A stretch of DNA of 64,000 bases from Zobellia barbeyronii (GCF_018603515.1 NZ_JACATN010000003.1:806001-870000), one strand, 5' to 3'; positions 7,933 through 16,698 are shown, counted from the first letter of the stretch. A program made the numbers and translations. The notes: a model not told the origin generated them from the letters alone.

Positions 7933-9843
7933 TTATTTTTTAAGAAGAACAATCTGTGAATTATCCGTACTGGCAATCTCTTTTCTAAAATTGCGATATT
8001 CCTTGTATTTATCTTTTGAATAAAATCCCTTTTTGAGCAAAAACCTTCTTTTGTATTTCACAGAATGATTATCTGCATTCTGCTCAAAACTTACGGAATA
8101 CGTGCCAAATTCATTTTCAATTTTCTTAGCGTTTGGAAGCGCCTCTACTATGTACCCTGCAGGAAGTTGAATTGCAAAGCTATCTTCATCTAAAAACCCT
8201 CTTTGAATTTCAAAAGGCAATTTTCTGTTGCGATAACGATCAGGCACAACATTTTGATTGTTGAACGCATTTGCGGTAAATAGAATTCTATCTCCACTTA
8301 TTGAAGCATAGTTTGTTGCATTAAGTGAAATATCTTCAGTAAAGATTACATCGTTTGTATTGTTATCAAAATGATAGTTTGTGATAGTTAGATTATTAAT
8401 TGAACTCCACCTACTCTTAAACTGCTTTACAACATCCTCTTCGGTTTTTTCCTTTAACCTAAAATGCGCGTTATACTGGCTTCCTTTTGTGACAAGATGT
8501 GTCTCTCCGGAAATACTACCATCAGGCTTTAATTCATATGACGCTTCTATGGATTGATAATTATCTTCATTGACGTAAGCCGTGGTCGTTACAATTTCTC
8601 CTCCATCAGGTTTTACAATCATCACTTTTCTATCGTCCGTAAAAGTCCCAATATATCCAAACGGGAGAATCTGGGATGTACAATCTACCCAGTAGTAAGT
8701 TTCATTATAAGGGATGGCTAAAATAATATGATTGCCCTGGGCTAAATCAGCAAAATCATCTTCAAAATCAACTTTATCTCCTCCAGCTTCTACCACAGCG
8801 TAGTAGGATGCAACACCCACTTCTTTCAAAAGTGCCTTGGTATAGTTAGAAAGACCTTTGCAGTCACCATATTTAACCTTATCAACATCAATAGCAGAGA
8901 TAGGCTGAAGGCCGCCAATACCAATTTGAACACTAATGTACCTTGTATTATCCTGAACGTATTTGTAAATGATTTTAGCCTTTTCAAGATCATCATCTAC
9001 CCCCAAAACTAGAGCCTTTGCTTTTGCTACAGTCTGCGGACTTAGTTTATCTCTACCTGATAAAAGCTTGTTATCTACCCAAGAACCCATGTCCGTCCAG
9101 TTATCAATAGAAGCATCAAATCCTTTATAATGAAAATTAGGTATTCGTGCCATTAACTTAGGACTGATTTTCTCAAAAGACGGACTCATACCTTCCCTTT
9201 TCATGGCCGGAATAGTATGGGCCGTGTAGGTTATAGAATTATTTGTTTCCTTTTTATCAAATTCTAAACTCTCTAGATTTTTTTCATAGATTACGGGTTT
9301 TTGACCTGCATCTGCATACACTATGGAATAATGACTTTTTTCAACACTTACTGTAAATCCGCTTAAAAAATACCAAGAGGGAATAGACCCGGTATCCGAT
9401 GTTTCGTATTCATAATTAAATTGAATAGTGTATGGATAACTTATAGGAGTGTAATTATAATACAGTTTGCGATAGTCAATATACAGTGAAAAGCCATCTA
9501 CGGCACTTACGTCTTTAAAATCCTTTTTCTTGATTTTTTCAATCTCGTTACCAACTGCATCGTAGACCACAATGTTTATACTCTTTATTTTCTTTGAACT
9601 ATCATATCCCAGACCGTTTCGAGCATTACGATTGCCTAGTTTATTCAGTACGGTAATAACCTGCTTATTCTTAACGGTCATTTTTTGTTGAGAGAGAATT
9701 TCAACATCCAACTGATCTAGACGAACAACGGCATTTGCGTTATCCGTCAAAGTTTTATTAATAAAAAGGGAATTGTATTTTAATTCTTGTGCATAGGAAA
9801 GAAAGCTCAAGAATAATAGAGGGAATAATAACGATAGTCGCAT
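7933..9843 (-). CDS. Secreted DUF3857 / transglutaminase-like domain protein (paralogue 2)
   Basis: I choose the start at 9843 (MRLSLLFPLLFLSFLSYAQ), which gives a clean signal peptide. The frame extends 13 codons further upstream, but that extension is hydrophilic and would bury the signal. The mature protein has a DUF3857 region, a transglutaminase-like core with the motif KYGDCKGLSNYTKALL (the nucleophile-type Cys is present) and a downstream YWVDCTSQILPFG segment matching the His/Asp part of the fold, then a beta-rich C-terminus. The intact Cys suggests a possible active peptidase or transglutaminase-like enzyme, unlike its neighbour. About 637 residues. Confidence 0.85.
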   Translation of the reverse strand: MRLSLLFPLLFLSFLSYAQELKYNSLFINKTLTDNANAVVRLDQLDVEILSQQKMTVKNKQVITVLNKLGNRNARNGLGYDSSKKIKSINIVVYDAVGNEIEKIKKKDFKDVSAVDGFSLYIDYRKLYYNYTPISYPYTIQFNYEYETSDTGSIPSWYFLSGFTVSVEKSHYSIVYADAGQKPVIYEKNLESLEFDKKETNNSITYTAHTIPAMKREGMSPSFEKISPKLMARIPNFHYKGFDASIDNWTDMGSWVDNKLLSGRDKLSPQTVAKAKALVLGVDDDLEKAKIIYKYVQDNTRYISVQIGIGGLQPISAIDVDKVKYGDCKGLSNYTKALLKEVGVASYYAVVEAGGDKVDFEDDFADLAQGNHIILAIPYNETYYWVDCTSQILPFGYIGTFTDDRKVMIVKPDGGEIVTTTAYVNEDNYQSIEASYELKPDGSISGETHLVTKGSQYNAHFRLKEKTEEDVVKQFKSRWSSINNLTITNYHFDNNTNDVIFTEDISLNATNYASISGDRILFTANAFNNQNVVPDRYRNRKLPFEIQRGFLDEDSFAIQLPAGYIVEALPNAKKIENEFGTYSVSFEQNADNHSVKYKRRFLLKKGFYSKDKYKEYRNFRKEIASTDNSQIVLLKK

Positions 9844-9923
9844 TGATTGTGTTTGGTTGTGGGAATCTAGCACAAAACACACATTTTTCTTACAAATTGA
9901 AGAAAAAAATCGACGAAACTACG

Positions 9924-10376
9924 TTATTCCCTGTTTTTTGTATCTATTGCAATAGTAACAGGACCATCATTTAATAAATCTACCTTCATATCTGCACCAA
10001 AAATACCTGTGCCGATTTTCTTGCTTAAATCTATTTCTACTTGAGCTATAAACTTTTCATATAACGGAATAGCAATATCAGGTTTTGATGCTTTTATATA
10101 AGAGGGTCTATTGCCTTTTTTAACAGCGGCATGCAAGGTAAACTGACTTACGACAATGGCATCTCCTCCACTATTTATAAGCGATTCGTTCATGACACCA
10201 TCAGCATCATTAAATATTCTAAGATTTGTGATTTTGCGAGATAGCCATTCAATATCTTCTTGACTGTCTGCATCTTCAATGCCCAGTAATATTAGAAGTC
10301 CGTTTTGTATTTCTGAAATTATTTTGCCGTCTACTGTTACACTGGCTCTTGAAACTCTCTGAATAATGGCTCGCAT
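9924..10376 (-). CDS. dtd: D-aminoacyl-tRNA deacylase
   Basis: Hydrolyses D-aminoacyl-tRNAs (and Gly-tRNA-Ala) to protect translation. The family signatures SQFTLHA (around residue 78) and NDGPVTIAID (around residue 136) are both present. These carry the catalytic Thr and the cross-subunit Gly-cisPro motif of the dimer. At 150 residues it is the standard length. It begins 35 bases after the rsgA stop and is likely in the same transcript. Confidence 0.97.
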   Translation of the reverse strand: MRAIIQRVSRASVTVDGKIISEIQNGLLILLGIEDADSQEDIEWLSRKITNLRIFNDADGVMNESLINSGGDAIVVSQFTLHAAVKKGNRPSYIKASKPDIAIPLYEKFIAQVEIDLSKKIGTGIFGADMKVDLLNDGPVTIAIDTKNRE

Positions 10377-10411
10377 TGCTCCTAATCTGATATTTCTTAT
10401 TCTTCTAAACG

Positions 10412-11365
10412 CTACTTTTTAACGTCATGAATATCAACCCTATAATTCTCATCATCGCCATTTACCATTTGCACATAACTTCTGTAACGGCTCCAGGCTA
10501 CTTCATCATTCTCCAATGCGTCCTTTACGGCACATTTAGGTTCGTCTATATGTAAGCAATTATTGAACTTACAATTTCCTTTAAGTTTGAAGAACTCAGG
10601 AAAGTAATCCCCTATCTCCTCCTTTTTCATATCAACGATACCAAAACCCTTAATACCAGGGGTATCTATTATACGAGCACCAAAATCCAAATCGAACATT
10701 TCAGCAAACGTTGTGGTATGTTGCCCTTGTAGATGTTGCCCGGAAATTTCTTTAGTTTTTATATCGAGTTTAGGCTCTAGAGTGTTTACTAATGTAGATT
10801 TACCTGCACCCGAATGACCTGCGAACATGCTGGTTTTATCAAGCATCATTTCTTTTACCTTATCTACATTTTTACCGGATTTAGCCGAAATACCAACACA
10901 GGTATACCCTATTTTTCTATAAAGTTCAGCCAAGTACTTAATCTCCCCCAATTCTTCAATAGCGTAGCTATCTACTTTGTTAAAGAGTAAAACCGCAGGA
11001 ATATCATAAGCTACTGCAGTTGCCAAAAATCGGTCAATAAAAACAGTGTGGGTTGTTGGGTTATTTAACGTAACAAGCAAAAACACCTGATCTAGGTTGG
11101 CTGCAATAATATGCGTTTGCTTTGAAAGGTTCACCGATTTCCGAATGATGTAGTTCTTACGGTCATCAATACTATGAATGGTTCCTACAGTAGCATCGCC
11201 CAATTGTTCAATCTCAAACCCCACTGTATCGCCTACCGCTATAGGATTCGTGCTTTTAATACCCTGAATCCTGAACTTACCCTTAATACGGCATTCGTAA
11301 TATTCACCATCTTGTGCTTTTACGGTATACCAACTCCCAGTAGATTTATATACGATTCCTTTCAT
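10412..11365 (-). CDS. rsgA: Ribosome small-subunit-dependent GTPase A
   Basis: Circularly permuted GTPase acting late in 30S maturation. An N-terminal OB-fold (residues 1-70) is followed by the G4 motif NKVD (about 129), then the P-loop GHSGAGKST (about 182) and the G3 motif DTPGIKGFG (about 221): the permuted order is diagnostic. A C-terminal zinc-binding element CKFNNCLHIDEPKCAV completes the family architecture. 317 residues, usual length. It sits 190 bases downstream of the terminator ending the aromatic operon, so it is probably expressed from its own promoter together with dtd. Confidence 0.97.
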   Translation of the reverse strand: MKGIVYKSTGSWYTVKAQDGEYYECRIKGKFRIQGIKSTNPIAVGDTVGFEIEQLGDATVGTIHSIDDRKNYIIRKSVNLSKQTHIIAANLDQVFLLVTLNNPTTHTVFIDRFLATAVAYDIPAVLLFNKVDSYAIEELGEIKYLAELYRKIGYTCVGISAKSGKNVDKVKEMMLDKTSMFAGHSGAGKSTLVNTLEPKLDIKTKEISGQHLQGQHTTTFAEMFDLDFGARIIDTPGIKGFGIVDMKKEEIGDYFPEFFKLKGNCKFNNCLHIDEPKCAVKDALENDEVAWSRYRSYVQMVNGDDENYRVDIHDVKK

Positions 11366-11554
11366 GCATTTACTTGGTTTTCAAGTAGAGTGCAAAATAA
11401 CGCTTTTTTACGCTAAACATGGCCTTTATTAGGTCGTTAAAAGGTTTTGTTAATTTCATATAGTTTACTTACACTTCTAGCAACATTTCTAGAAGAGTGA
11501 AACAGGAGCTTGTTTAGAAAGAAAAATCTCATATTCCTACCACAAAAACACCAT

Positions 11555-11589
11555 AAAAAAACACGGCTTACCAGAAGGCAAGCCGTGTT
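11555..11589 (-). terminator. Intrinsic terminator ending the aromatic amino acid operon
   Basis: Minus-strand stem AACACGGCTT / AAGCCGTGTT (10 bp, perfect) with a 10-base loop followed by a run of T residues. It lies 26 bases after the DAHP synthase stop. Confidence 0.95.
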
Positions 11590-11614
11590 CTTATAAATGT
11601 ACATATAACTAATA

Positions 11615-12697
11615 CTATCCGTTTACAATCTTCTCTTGATGATTGATTGACTCTTGGTGAATAGCTTTGAACATCTTAAGAATAAATTCTTCGCTCAATC
11701 CTTTTGATTCTCCTTCAAGAATCATAGCACCAAGAATTTGGTTCCATCGGTTAGATTGTAGCACCGCTACGTTCTTTTGTTTTTTCAACTCACCAATACC
11801 ATCTGAAACTTTCATACGCTTGCCCATAGCCTCTAGCAACTGATTATCAAGAATATCTATCTGAGCTCTTAAGTTGCTCAACTTAGCATTGTAATCTGCT
11901 TCACTATTAGTTTCTTTTCTGATTTTCAAATCTCTCATGATCTGTACTAATTTTGCTGGTGTTACCTGCTGAGCAGCATCACTCCAAGCATTATCAGGGT
12001 CAAAATGAGTCTCGATCATTAAACCATCAAAGTTCAAATCAAGTGCAGTTTGCGAAACATCAAAAATCATATCACGCTTACCTGTAATGTGAGATGGATC
12101 GTTGATCAATGGCAAATCTGGAAACTTATTTTGAAACTCAATAGCCAATTGCCATTCTGGAATGTTTCTGTATTTTGTTTTCTCATATGTAGAGAAACCT
12201 CTGTGAATAGCTCCTAAATTCTTTATACCAGCAGTATACAAACGCTCAATACCACCTAACCATAAGGCTAAATCTGGGTTAACTGGGTTTTTCACCAATA
12301 CAATCTTATCTGTACCTTCTAAAGCATCTGCAATTTCTTGCATGATAAACGGACTTACAGTAGAACGTGCTCCTATCCATAGAAGATCAACATCATTCTC
12401 TAAAGCTAGATCAACGTGGGCTCTGTTAGCAACCTCTGTAGCCGTTTTTAAGCCAGTCTCTTCTTTTACTTTCTTCAACCATTTTAACCCAATAGCACCA
12501 ACGCCTTCAAACATACCAGGACGTGTTCTTGGCTTCCAGATACCCGCACGGTAATAATTTACATCGGTATCTTTTAACTCGTGAGCAATACGCAACACTT
12601 GTTCCTCGGTTTCAGCACTACATGGCCCTGCTATTACTAGTGGATGGTCTAAACCCATATCATCCAACCATGTTCTCATTTCTTTTGAATTCTCCAT
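11615..12697 (-). CDS. Bifunctional 3-deoxy-7-phosphoheptulonate synthase / chorismate mutase
   Basis: First step of the shikimate pathway fused to chorismate mutase. Residues about 1-255 are a type I-beta DAHP synthase barrel (VIAGPCSAETEEQ, YYRAGIWKPRTRPGMFEG, LIETHFDPDNAWSDA-like metal and PEP sites). Residues about 270-360 form an AroQ-class helical chorismate mutase (LRAQIDILDNQLLEAMGKRM). Such fusions allow allosteric feedback through the mutase domain. The start overlaps the tyrA stop in a TAATG arrangement, so the two are translationally coupled. It is the last gene of the operon and ends at a strong terminator. Confidence 0.95.
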   Translation of the reverse strand: MENSKEMRTWLDDMGLDHPLVIAGPCSAETEEQVLRIAHELKDTDVNYYRAGIWKPRTRPGMFEGVGAIGLKWLKKVKEETGLKTATEVANRAHVDLALENDVDLLWIGARSTVSPFIMQEIADALEGTDKIVLVKNPVNPDLALWLGGIERLYTAGIKNLGAIHRGFSTYEKTKYRNIPEWQLAIEFQNKFPDLPLINDPSHITGKRDMIFDVSQTALDLNFDGLMIETHFDPDNAWSDAAQQVTPAKLVQIMRDLKIRKETNSEADYNAKLSNLRAQIDILDNQLLEAMGKRMKVSDGIGELKKQKNVAVLQSNRWNQILGAMILEGESKGLSEEFILKMFKAIHQESINHQEKIVNG

Positions 12698-13557
12698 TAC
12701 TTCTTGTTTAGTGGTATTCCGTTTAAAATTTCCTTTATTTTATTAGTGTCGTTCATTTCGTTAAAAATGCCCTTGTAATCTCCTTTTTCCAACAGTTGTT
12801 TAAACTCCTGAAGGTTCTGTATATATTCGGTCAATGTTTCGACCACATTCTCTTTATTCTGTTCAAAAATAGGCGTCCACATGGCCGGTGAACTCTTTGC
12901 TAACCTAACCGTGCTCTCAAAACCACTGCCCGCCATGTCAAAAATATCACGTTCATTTCTCTCTTTATCAATTACAGTCTTTCCCAACATAAAAGAGCTG
13001 ATGTGTGACAAATGCGACACGTATGCAATGTGCTTATCATGTGCTTCTGGATTCATATACCTAATACGCATTCCAATCTCTTGAAAAAGCTCTAAAGCCC
13101 TTTCTTGAAGTTTGAAAGCTGTTTTCTCTACCTCGCAAATAATATTGGTCTTACCTACATATAAATTTTCAATAGCTGCCCTGGGACCTGAATGCTCGGT
13201 ACCTGCAATAGGATGCGCTGCTAAATAATTTCTGCGCTTTGGATGTGCATCTAATGTTTTACAAATCAAACTTTTTGTAGACCCACCATCAAAAACCACA
13301 CAATTATCATTTACTGCATCCAATATCTTTGGAAGCTCCGTAATCATTACATCTACAGGAATACTCACAATGACCATATCGGCAAGTGCTAAATCTGCAT
13401 AACTCGATTCTAAATCGATTACACCCAAATCTAAGGCTTCCTTTATATGCGAAGCGCTTGTATCTATCCCGTAAATTTTGCTCTCTGGACGCAGGCGTTT
13501 GATGTCCTTTGCGAAAGAACCTCCTATTAACCCAACACCAACTATAAAAACGTTCAT
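12697..13557 (-). CDS. tyrA: Prephenate dehydrogenase
   Basis: Oxidative decarboxylation of prephenate to 4-hydroxyphenylpyruvate, the tyrosine branch. The N-terminal Rossmann motif is VGVGLIGGSFAKDI (residues 6-19). Downstream, HPIAGTEHSGP carries the catalytic His region and HDKHIAYVSHLSH the helical dimerisation domain of the family. 286 residues, no ACT domain. It is the third gene of the operon, 23 bases after the aminotransferase stop and overlapping the next gene by one base. Confidence 0.94.
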   Translation of the reverse strand: MNVFIVGVGLIGGSFAKDIKRLRPESKIYGIDTSASHIKEALDLGVIDLESSYADLALADMVIVSIPVDVMITELPKILDAVNDNCVVFDGGSTKSLICKTLDAHPKRRNYLAAHPIAGTEHSGPRAAIENLYVGKTNIICEVEKTAFKLQERALELFQEIGMRIRYMNPEAHDKHIAYVSHLSHISSFMLGKTVIDKERNERDIFDMAGSGFESTVRLAKSSPAMWTPIFEQNKENVVETLTEYIQNLQEFKQLLEKGDYKGIFNEMNDTNKIKEILNGIPLNKK

Positions 13558-13580
13558 TTTATCAACTCTAATTCGCCTGT

Positions 13581-14726
13581 CTAAAACCGACTAATTGCTT
13601 CTTTTATTTTATCTTCCGTAACGCATAATGAGAAACGAATATAACCTTCGCCATTGCTTCCGAAAATAGTTCCTGGGGTTATGAAAAGATTCTTTTCATA
13701 CAGCACCTCGTCTATAAATTCCTCGGCAGATTTGCTTCCTTCCGGCAATTTTGCCCAAATAAACATCCCAACAGCATCAGTATCGTAGGTACAATTTAAC
13801 TTGTCCGCTAATCGATACATTAACGCTCTTCTAGAGCTATATACCTCATTCAACTTATCAAACCATTCTTGACCGCTTTTCAGCGCCTCAATGGCTCCTT
13901 TTTGTATTCCGTAAAACATACCGGAATCCATGTTACTTTTCACCTTTAATACCGCATTAATATGCTCTGCATTTCCTAAAACCATTCCTACGCGCCATCC
14001 GGCCATGTTAAAGGTCTTACTTAGTGAATTGAGTTCTAACGCTACATCTTTTGCGCCATCAATAGCCAAAATACTGGCTGGTGAATCATTTAGCACAAAA
14101 CTGTACGGGTTATCGTTCACCAAAAGAATATCGTTCTTTTTGGCAAAAGCAACCAACTTTTTAAACTGAGCCTCTGTGGCCGTTGCTCCAGTTGGCATAT
14201 GTGGATAACTCGTCCACATAATTTTAACCTTGGTTAAATCATGCTCTTGTAATTCTTCCAAATCTGGAAACCATCCGCTTTCCGCGGTCAGGTTATAATA
14301 TTTAGCCTCTGCTCCCACCAATTTCGTAACCGACGTATATGTTGGATATCCTGGATTAGGAATCAAAGCTACATCGCCTTCGTTCAAGAAAGCCATGCTA
14401 ATATGCATAATGCCTTCTTTGGAGCCCATTAAAGGCAAAATCTCCGTAGATGCATCTAACGTAACACCAAATTTTAAACTATAAAAGTCAGCTACAGCCT
14501 CCCTTAACTCAGGTAAACCTTGATAACTTTGGTACTGATGCGCGCCACTTTCTAAAACAGCATCTTGAATACTTTTGATTATTGCTTCGGATGGAGCCAA
14601 GTCAGGACTACCGATACCCATATTGATAACAGGTCTTCCTTCGGCAATCAAACCACGTACCTCTCTAAGCTTCTTTGAGAAGTAATATTCTTCAACTGTA
14701 TGTAAACGATTTGCCGTCCGTATCAT
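13581..14726 (-). CDS. PLP-dependent class I/II aminotransferase of the aromatic operon
   Basis: Fold-type I aminotransferase of 381 residues. The PLP-lysine lies in NSLSKTFNMAGWRVG (about residue 230), and NPGYPTY, TSYPHMPTGA and NDNPYSFV are typical substrate and cofactor loop segments. Its position between pheA and tyrA, with a 4-base ATGA overlap with pheA, argues that it transaminates phenylpyruvate and 4-hydroxyphenylpyruvate to Phe and Tyr. The family also contains methionine and LL-diaminopimelate aminotransferases, so the substrate is inferred from context only. Confidence 0.88.
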   Translation of the reverse strand: MIRTANRLHTVEEYYFSKKLREVRGLIAEGRPVINMGIGSPDLAPSEAIIKSIQDAVLESGAHQYQSYQGLPELREAVADFYSLKFGVTLDASTEILPLMGSKEGIMHISMAFLNEGDVALIPNPGYPTYTSVTKLVGAEAKYYNLTAESGWFPDLEELQEHDLTKVKIMWTSYPHMPTGATATEAQFKKLVAFAKKNDILLVNDNPYSFVLNDSPASILAIDGAKDVALELNSLSKTFNMAGWRVGMVLGNAEHINAVLKVKSNMDSGMFYGIQKGAIEALKSGQEWFDKLNEVYSSRRALMYRLADKLNCTYDTDAVGMFIWAKLPEGSKSAEEFIDEVLYEKNLFITPGTIFGSNGEGYIRFSLCVTEDKIKEAISRF

Positions 14727-15550
14727 ATTCTAGCATTTTTATATTCACCCAACACTTTAAAGTCTTCGGCCATGATGTTCAACAGTGCTTTTGCCTTGTC
14801 AAAATTGTCATATTCGTCAAAAGTTACGTCTACAAAAAAGGCATACTTCCAAGGTGTCTCTATTATGGGTAACGACTGTATTTTTGTTAAATTCAATCTG
14901 CAATCGCTCATTACGTTAAGCACAGCAGCAAGACTCCCGCGTTTATGGTCTGTAACAAAGCGTAACGAAGCTTTGTTAATTTCCTCTTTTGGAAGCTCCT
15001 TATTTTTTGTTTTTACAATGATAAAACGGGTTGCATTATTTTGAATGGTCTGTATGTTGTCCGCTACGATGTCCAAATCATATAAACTGGCAGCAACTGC
15101 CGGTGCTATTGCTGCAATATGGGTTAATTGTTGGTCCTGAATACGCTTTGCAGTTTCAGCTGTATCTACATCTTCCACCATTTTAATCTGCGGATAATCG
15201 CCAAAAAATTCCTTGCATTGCAATAAAGCCATTGGGTGTGAACGAACCTCTTCTATATCAGATATTTTTTGTCCCTTTAAGACCATCAAATTGTGATGTA
15301 TGTTCAAGTAATGCTCACCTACAATATGCAAGTCTTTATGGTAAACCAATGCATAATTAGGGATGATTGAGCCCGCTATAGAGTTCTCAATAGCCATTAC
15401 TCCAATATCTGCTGTTTTTTTCAGCAGTTGGTCCACCAAGAAATCAAATGACATGCATTCAACCATATCCACATTATCGTCAAAATACTCACGGGCCACT
15501 TGGTGGTGGTTGGATCCCTTAATTCCTTGAATGGCTACTTTTAATTTCAT
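14723..15550 (-). CDS. pheA: Prephenate dehydratase
   Basis: Converts prephenate to phenylpyruvate, the committed step to phenylalanine. I choose the start at 15550 (MKLKVAIQGIKGSNHHQVA). The frame runs upstream to a TTG at 15613, but that extension overlaps the terminator hairpin and lacks homology-like character. The dehydratase core carries ENSIAGSI and NATRFIIV (the catalytic Thr-Arg-Phe motif). The C-terminus (about 190-275) is an ACT domain with IQSLPI where proteobacterial enzymes have ESRP, consistent with allosteric Phe control. About 275 residues. It is the first structural gene of the operon, preceded by a Phe-rich leader attenuator. Confidence 0.95.
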   Translation of the reverse strand: MKLKVAIQGIKGSNHHQVAREYFDDNVDMVECMSFDFLVDQLLKKTADIGVMAIENSIAGSIIPNYALVYHKDLHIVGEHYLNIHHNLMVLKGQKISDIEEVRSHPMALLQCKEFFGDYPQIKMVEDVDTAETAKRIQDQQLTHIAAIAPAVAASLYDLDIVADNIQTIQNNATRFIIVKTKNKELPKEEINKASLRFVTDHKRGSLAAVLNVMSDCRLNLTKIQSLPIIETPWKYAFFVDVTFDEYDNFDKAKALLNIMAEDFKVLGEYKNARI

Positions 15551-15611
15551 AACTGGCTTTCTTCCTGGTGACGACAAATTTTCTAACTGAAATTCCGAAT
15601 AGGTATTGAAC

Positions 15612-15640
15612 AAAAAAAGTCCCGTTTTACACGGGACTTT
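15612..15640 (-). terminator. Attenuator terminator upstream of pheA
   Basis: Minus-strand stem AAAGTCCCG / CGGGACTTT (9 bp, perfect) with a 7-base loop (TGTAAAA), followed by seven T residues. It lies between the leader peptide stop at 15665 and the pheA start at 15550. The 5' arm can alternatively pair with GGGACT at 15677-15672 inside the leader. Confidence 0.95.
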
Positions 15641-15664
15641 AATTTGTTTATATCATGCAATATT

Positions 15665-15736
15665 TTACAACAGTCCCATACCTCTCTTAAAAAAGAAGTA
15701 AAAATAAAAACCGCTAAAAAAGAATTGCTTTGTCAT
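15665..15736 (-). CDS. Phe-rich leader peptide of the pheA operon (pheL-like)
   Basis: A 23-codon open frame (ATG to TAA) that contains QFFFSGFYFYFFFKR: eight Phe codons (residues 5-7, 10, 12, 14-16) and two Tyr codons (11, 13). It ends 25 bases before a perfect terminator hairpin that precedes pheA. The final codons, Gly-Leu-Leu-stop, contain GGGACT, which is complementary to the 5' arm of the terminator. A ribosome stalled on the Phe/Tyr codons leaves this segment free to form an antiterminator; a ribosome reaching the stop masks it and lets the terminator form. That is the logic of proteobacterial pheL-type attenuation. The reading is direct from the sequence; regulation is inferred. Confidence 0.92.
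   Translation of the reverse strand: MTKQFFFSGFYFYFFFKRGMGLL
15672..15677 (-). promoter_or_regulatory. Antiterminator strand within the leader peptide gene
   Basis: GGGACT on the minus strand is identical to part of the terminator 3' arm and complementary to AGTCCC at 15638-15633 in the 5' arm, with possible G-U/A-U extension outward. Pairing would preclude the terminator. Confidence 0.75.
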
Positions 15737-15787
15737 AACACACTTAAACTTCGGCTAAAGTAACAATTAAATTTAAAAATAAACTGA

Positions 15788-15840
15788 TAGAGCACATTTT
15801 TTTCAATTTTATATATAACTCGCAATCAGGATGTGCTCTA
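15788..15840. repeat. 10-bp inverted repeat upstream of the leader, in an otherwise empty stretch
   Basis: TAGAGCACAT (15788-15797) and ATGTGCTCTA (15831-15840) are perfect inverted repeats with a 33-base AT-rich spacer, about 50-100 bases upstream of the leader peptide start. The remainder of 15737-16065 is AT-rich and holds no gene I can support. Confidence 0.5.
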
Positions 15841-16065
15841 ATTTTGAATTCCATAGTTCACATGCTCTTTTGAAAAAAATACAATATTACTTTATTCCTT
15901 GTTTTGATGAAGCACTACTTTACACTCTTAAAAAGCTCCCTGTAAAACGCCATACTCAAGAGAAAAATCTAACAGTTAATTTGTTATACTATATCTATAA
16001 GCGCTACCATTATCTCCAAAAATATTGAAAGCTTGTTCGCAAAACTTACATCCAACTAAAAACAA

Positions 16066-16104
16066 AAAGCCCGAAAGTCAACTCATGACTTCCGGACTTT
16101 TTTT
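16066..16104 (-). terminator. Terminator of the 155-residue membrane protein gene
   Basis: Minus strand: AAAGTCCGGAAGTCA pairs with TGACTTTCGGGCTTT (wobbles allowed) around a short loop, followed by TTTTT-rich sequence. T-runs exist on both sides, so it may also act on the plus strand. Confidence 0.75.
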
Positions 16105-16119
16105 AAATTATGGACTTCA

Positions 16120-16587
16120 TTAAAACTTCAAAGCCAATCCTACTCCATTTTCATTAACAGCAGGCACCATACGGAACGAAGTTCCATTACCAACACTATC
16201 ATTATAGTTGAGTATTGCTTCTTTTTTGTTTTTCATGGCATGGTGAAAGAAAATAGAACCAATGATTGCCGTTCCTCCAAAAGCAATTGCAGGTGCGGCT
16301 ACACTCTTATGGTCGTTCTCATTAACTAAAAACCAAATTGCTGTTCCAAAATTGGCAGCTCCAGCAATCATACCTCCAAACATTTGTTTTTTGGATTTTT
16401 CCCAGTTCACCTGTGCCACTTGGCTTTCGGACATTATTTTGTCAATTTCTTTCCAGGTGAGTTTATCTTTGTCTTGATAAAATTCAGGCCCCCACATTCC
16501 TGAGAAAGAAGTTATTTCCTGTGCTGTCATGGTCAAGGCAAAAAGCCCGCACCCAAGAGTTAAAAAGATTACTTTTAAATTTTTCAT
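16120..16587 (-). CDS. Small exported membrane protein of unknown function
   Basis: 155 residues. The N-terminal signal peptide is VIFLTLGCGLFALTMTAQ. Two further hydrophobic, glycine/alanine-rich segments (about 69-87 MFGGMIAGAANFGTAIWFLV and 93-113 AAPAIAFGGTAIIGSIFF) look like transmembrane helices. The stretch between the signal and the first helix (DKDKLTWKEIDKIMSESQVAQVNWEKSKKQ) is helical and charged. I do not recognise the family. It is monocistronic, with a terminator directly downstream. Confidence 0.7.
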   Translation of the reverse strand: MKNLKVIFLTLGCGLFALTMTAQEITSFSGMWGPEFYQDKDKLTWKEIDKIMSESQVAQVNWEKSKKQMFGGMIAGAANFGTAIWFLVNENDHKSVAAPAIAFGGTAIIGSIFFHHAMKNKKEAILNYNDSVGNGTSFRMVPAVNENGVGLALKF

Positions 16588-16698
16588 AGCTTTTTTTTAT
16601 AAAGCTAAATCATTTGAACACAGTAGTCAACCCTTTAACCCTCAGAAAACCAGATGAATCAATTATTTAAGTATTAGAATTAAAATCTAGTCCAAAAA

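Noticed and set aside
11474-11495. Palindrome CTTCTAG...CTAGAAG upstream of rsgA
   Set aside because: 7-bp arms in AT-rich sequence, no link to promoter boxes; too weak to call an operator.
15831-16028. 65-codon plus-strand open frame
   Set aside because: It starts inside an inverted repeat, has an odd low-complexity composition (Lys, Tyr, Leu), no family resemblance and no promoter. It is treated as chance in AT-rich sequence.
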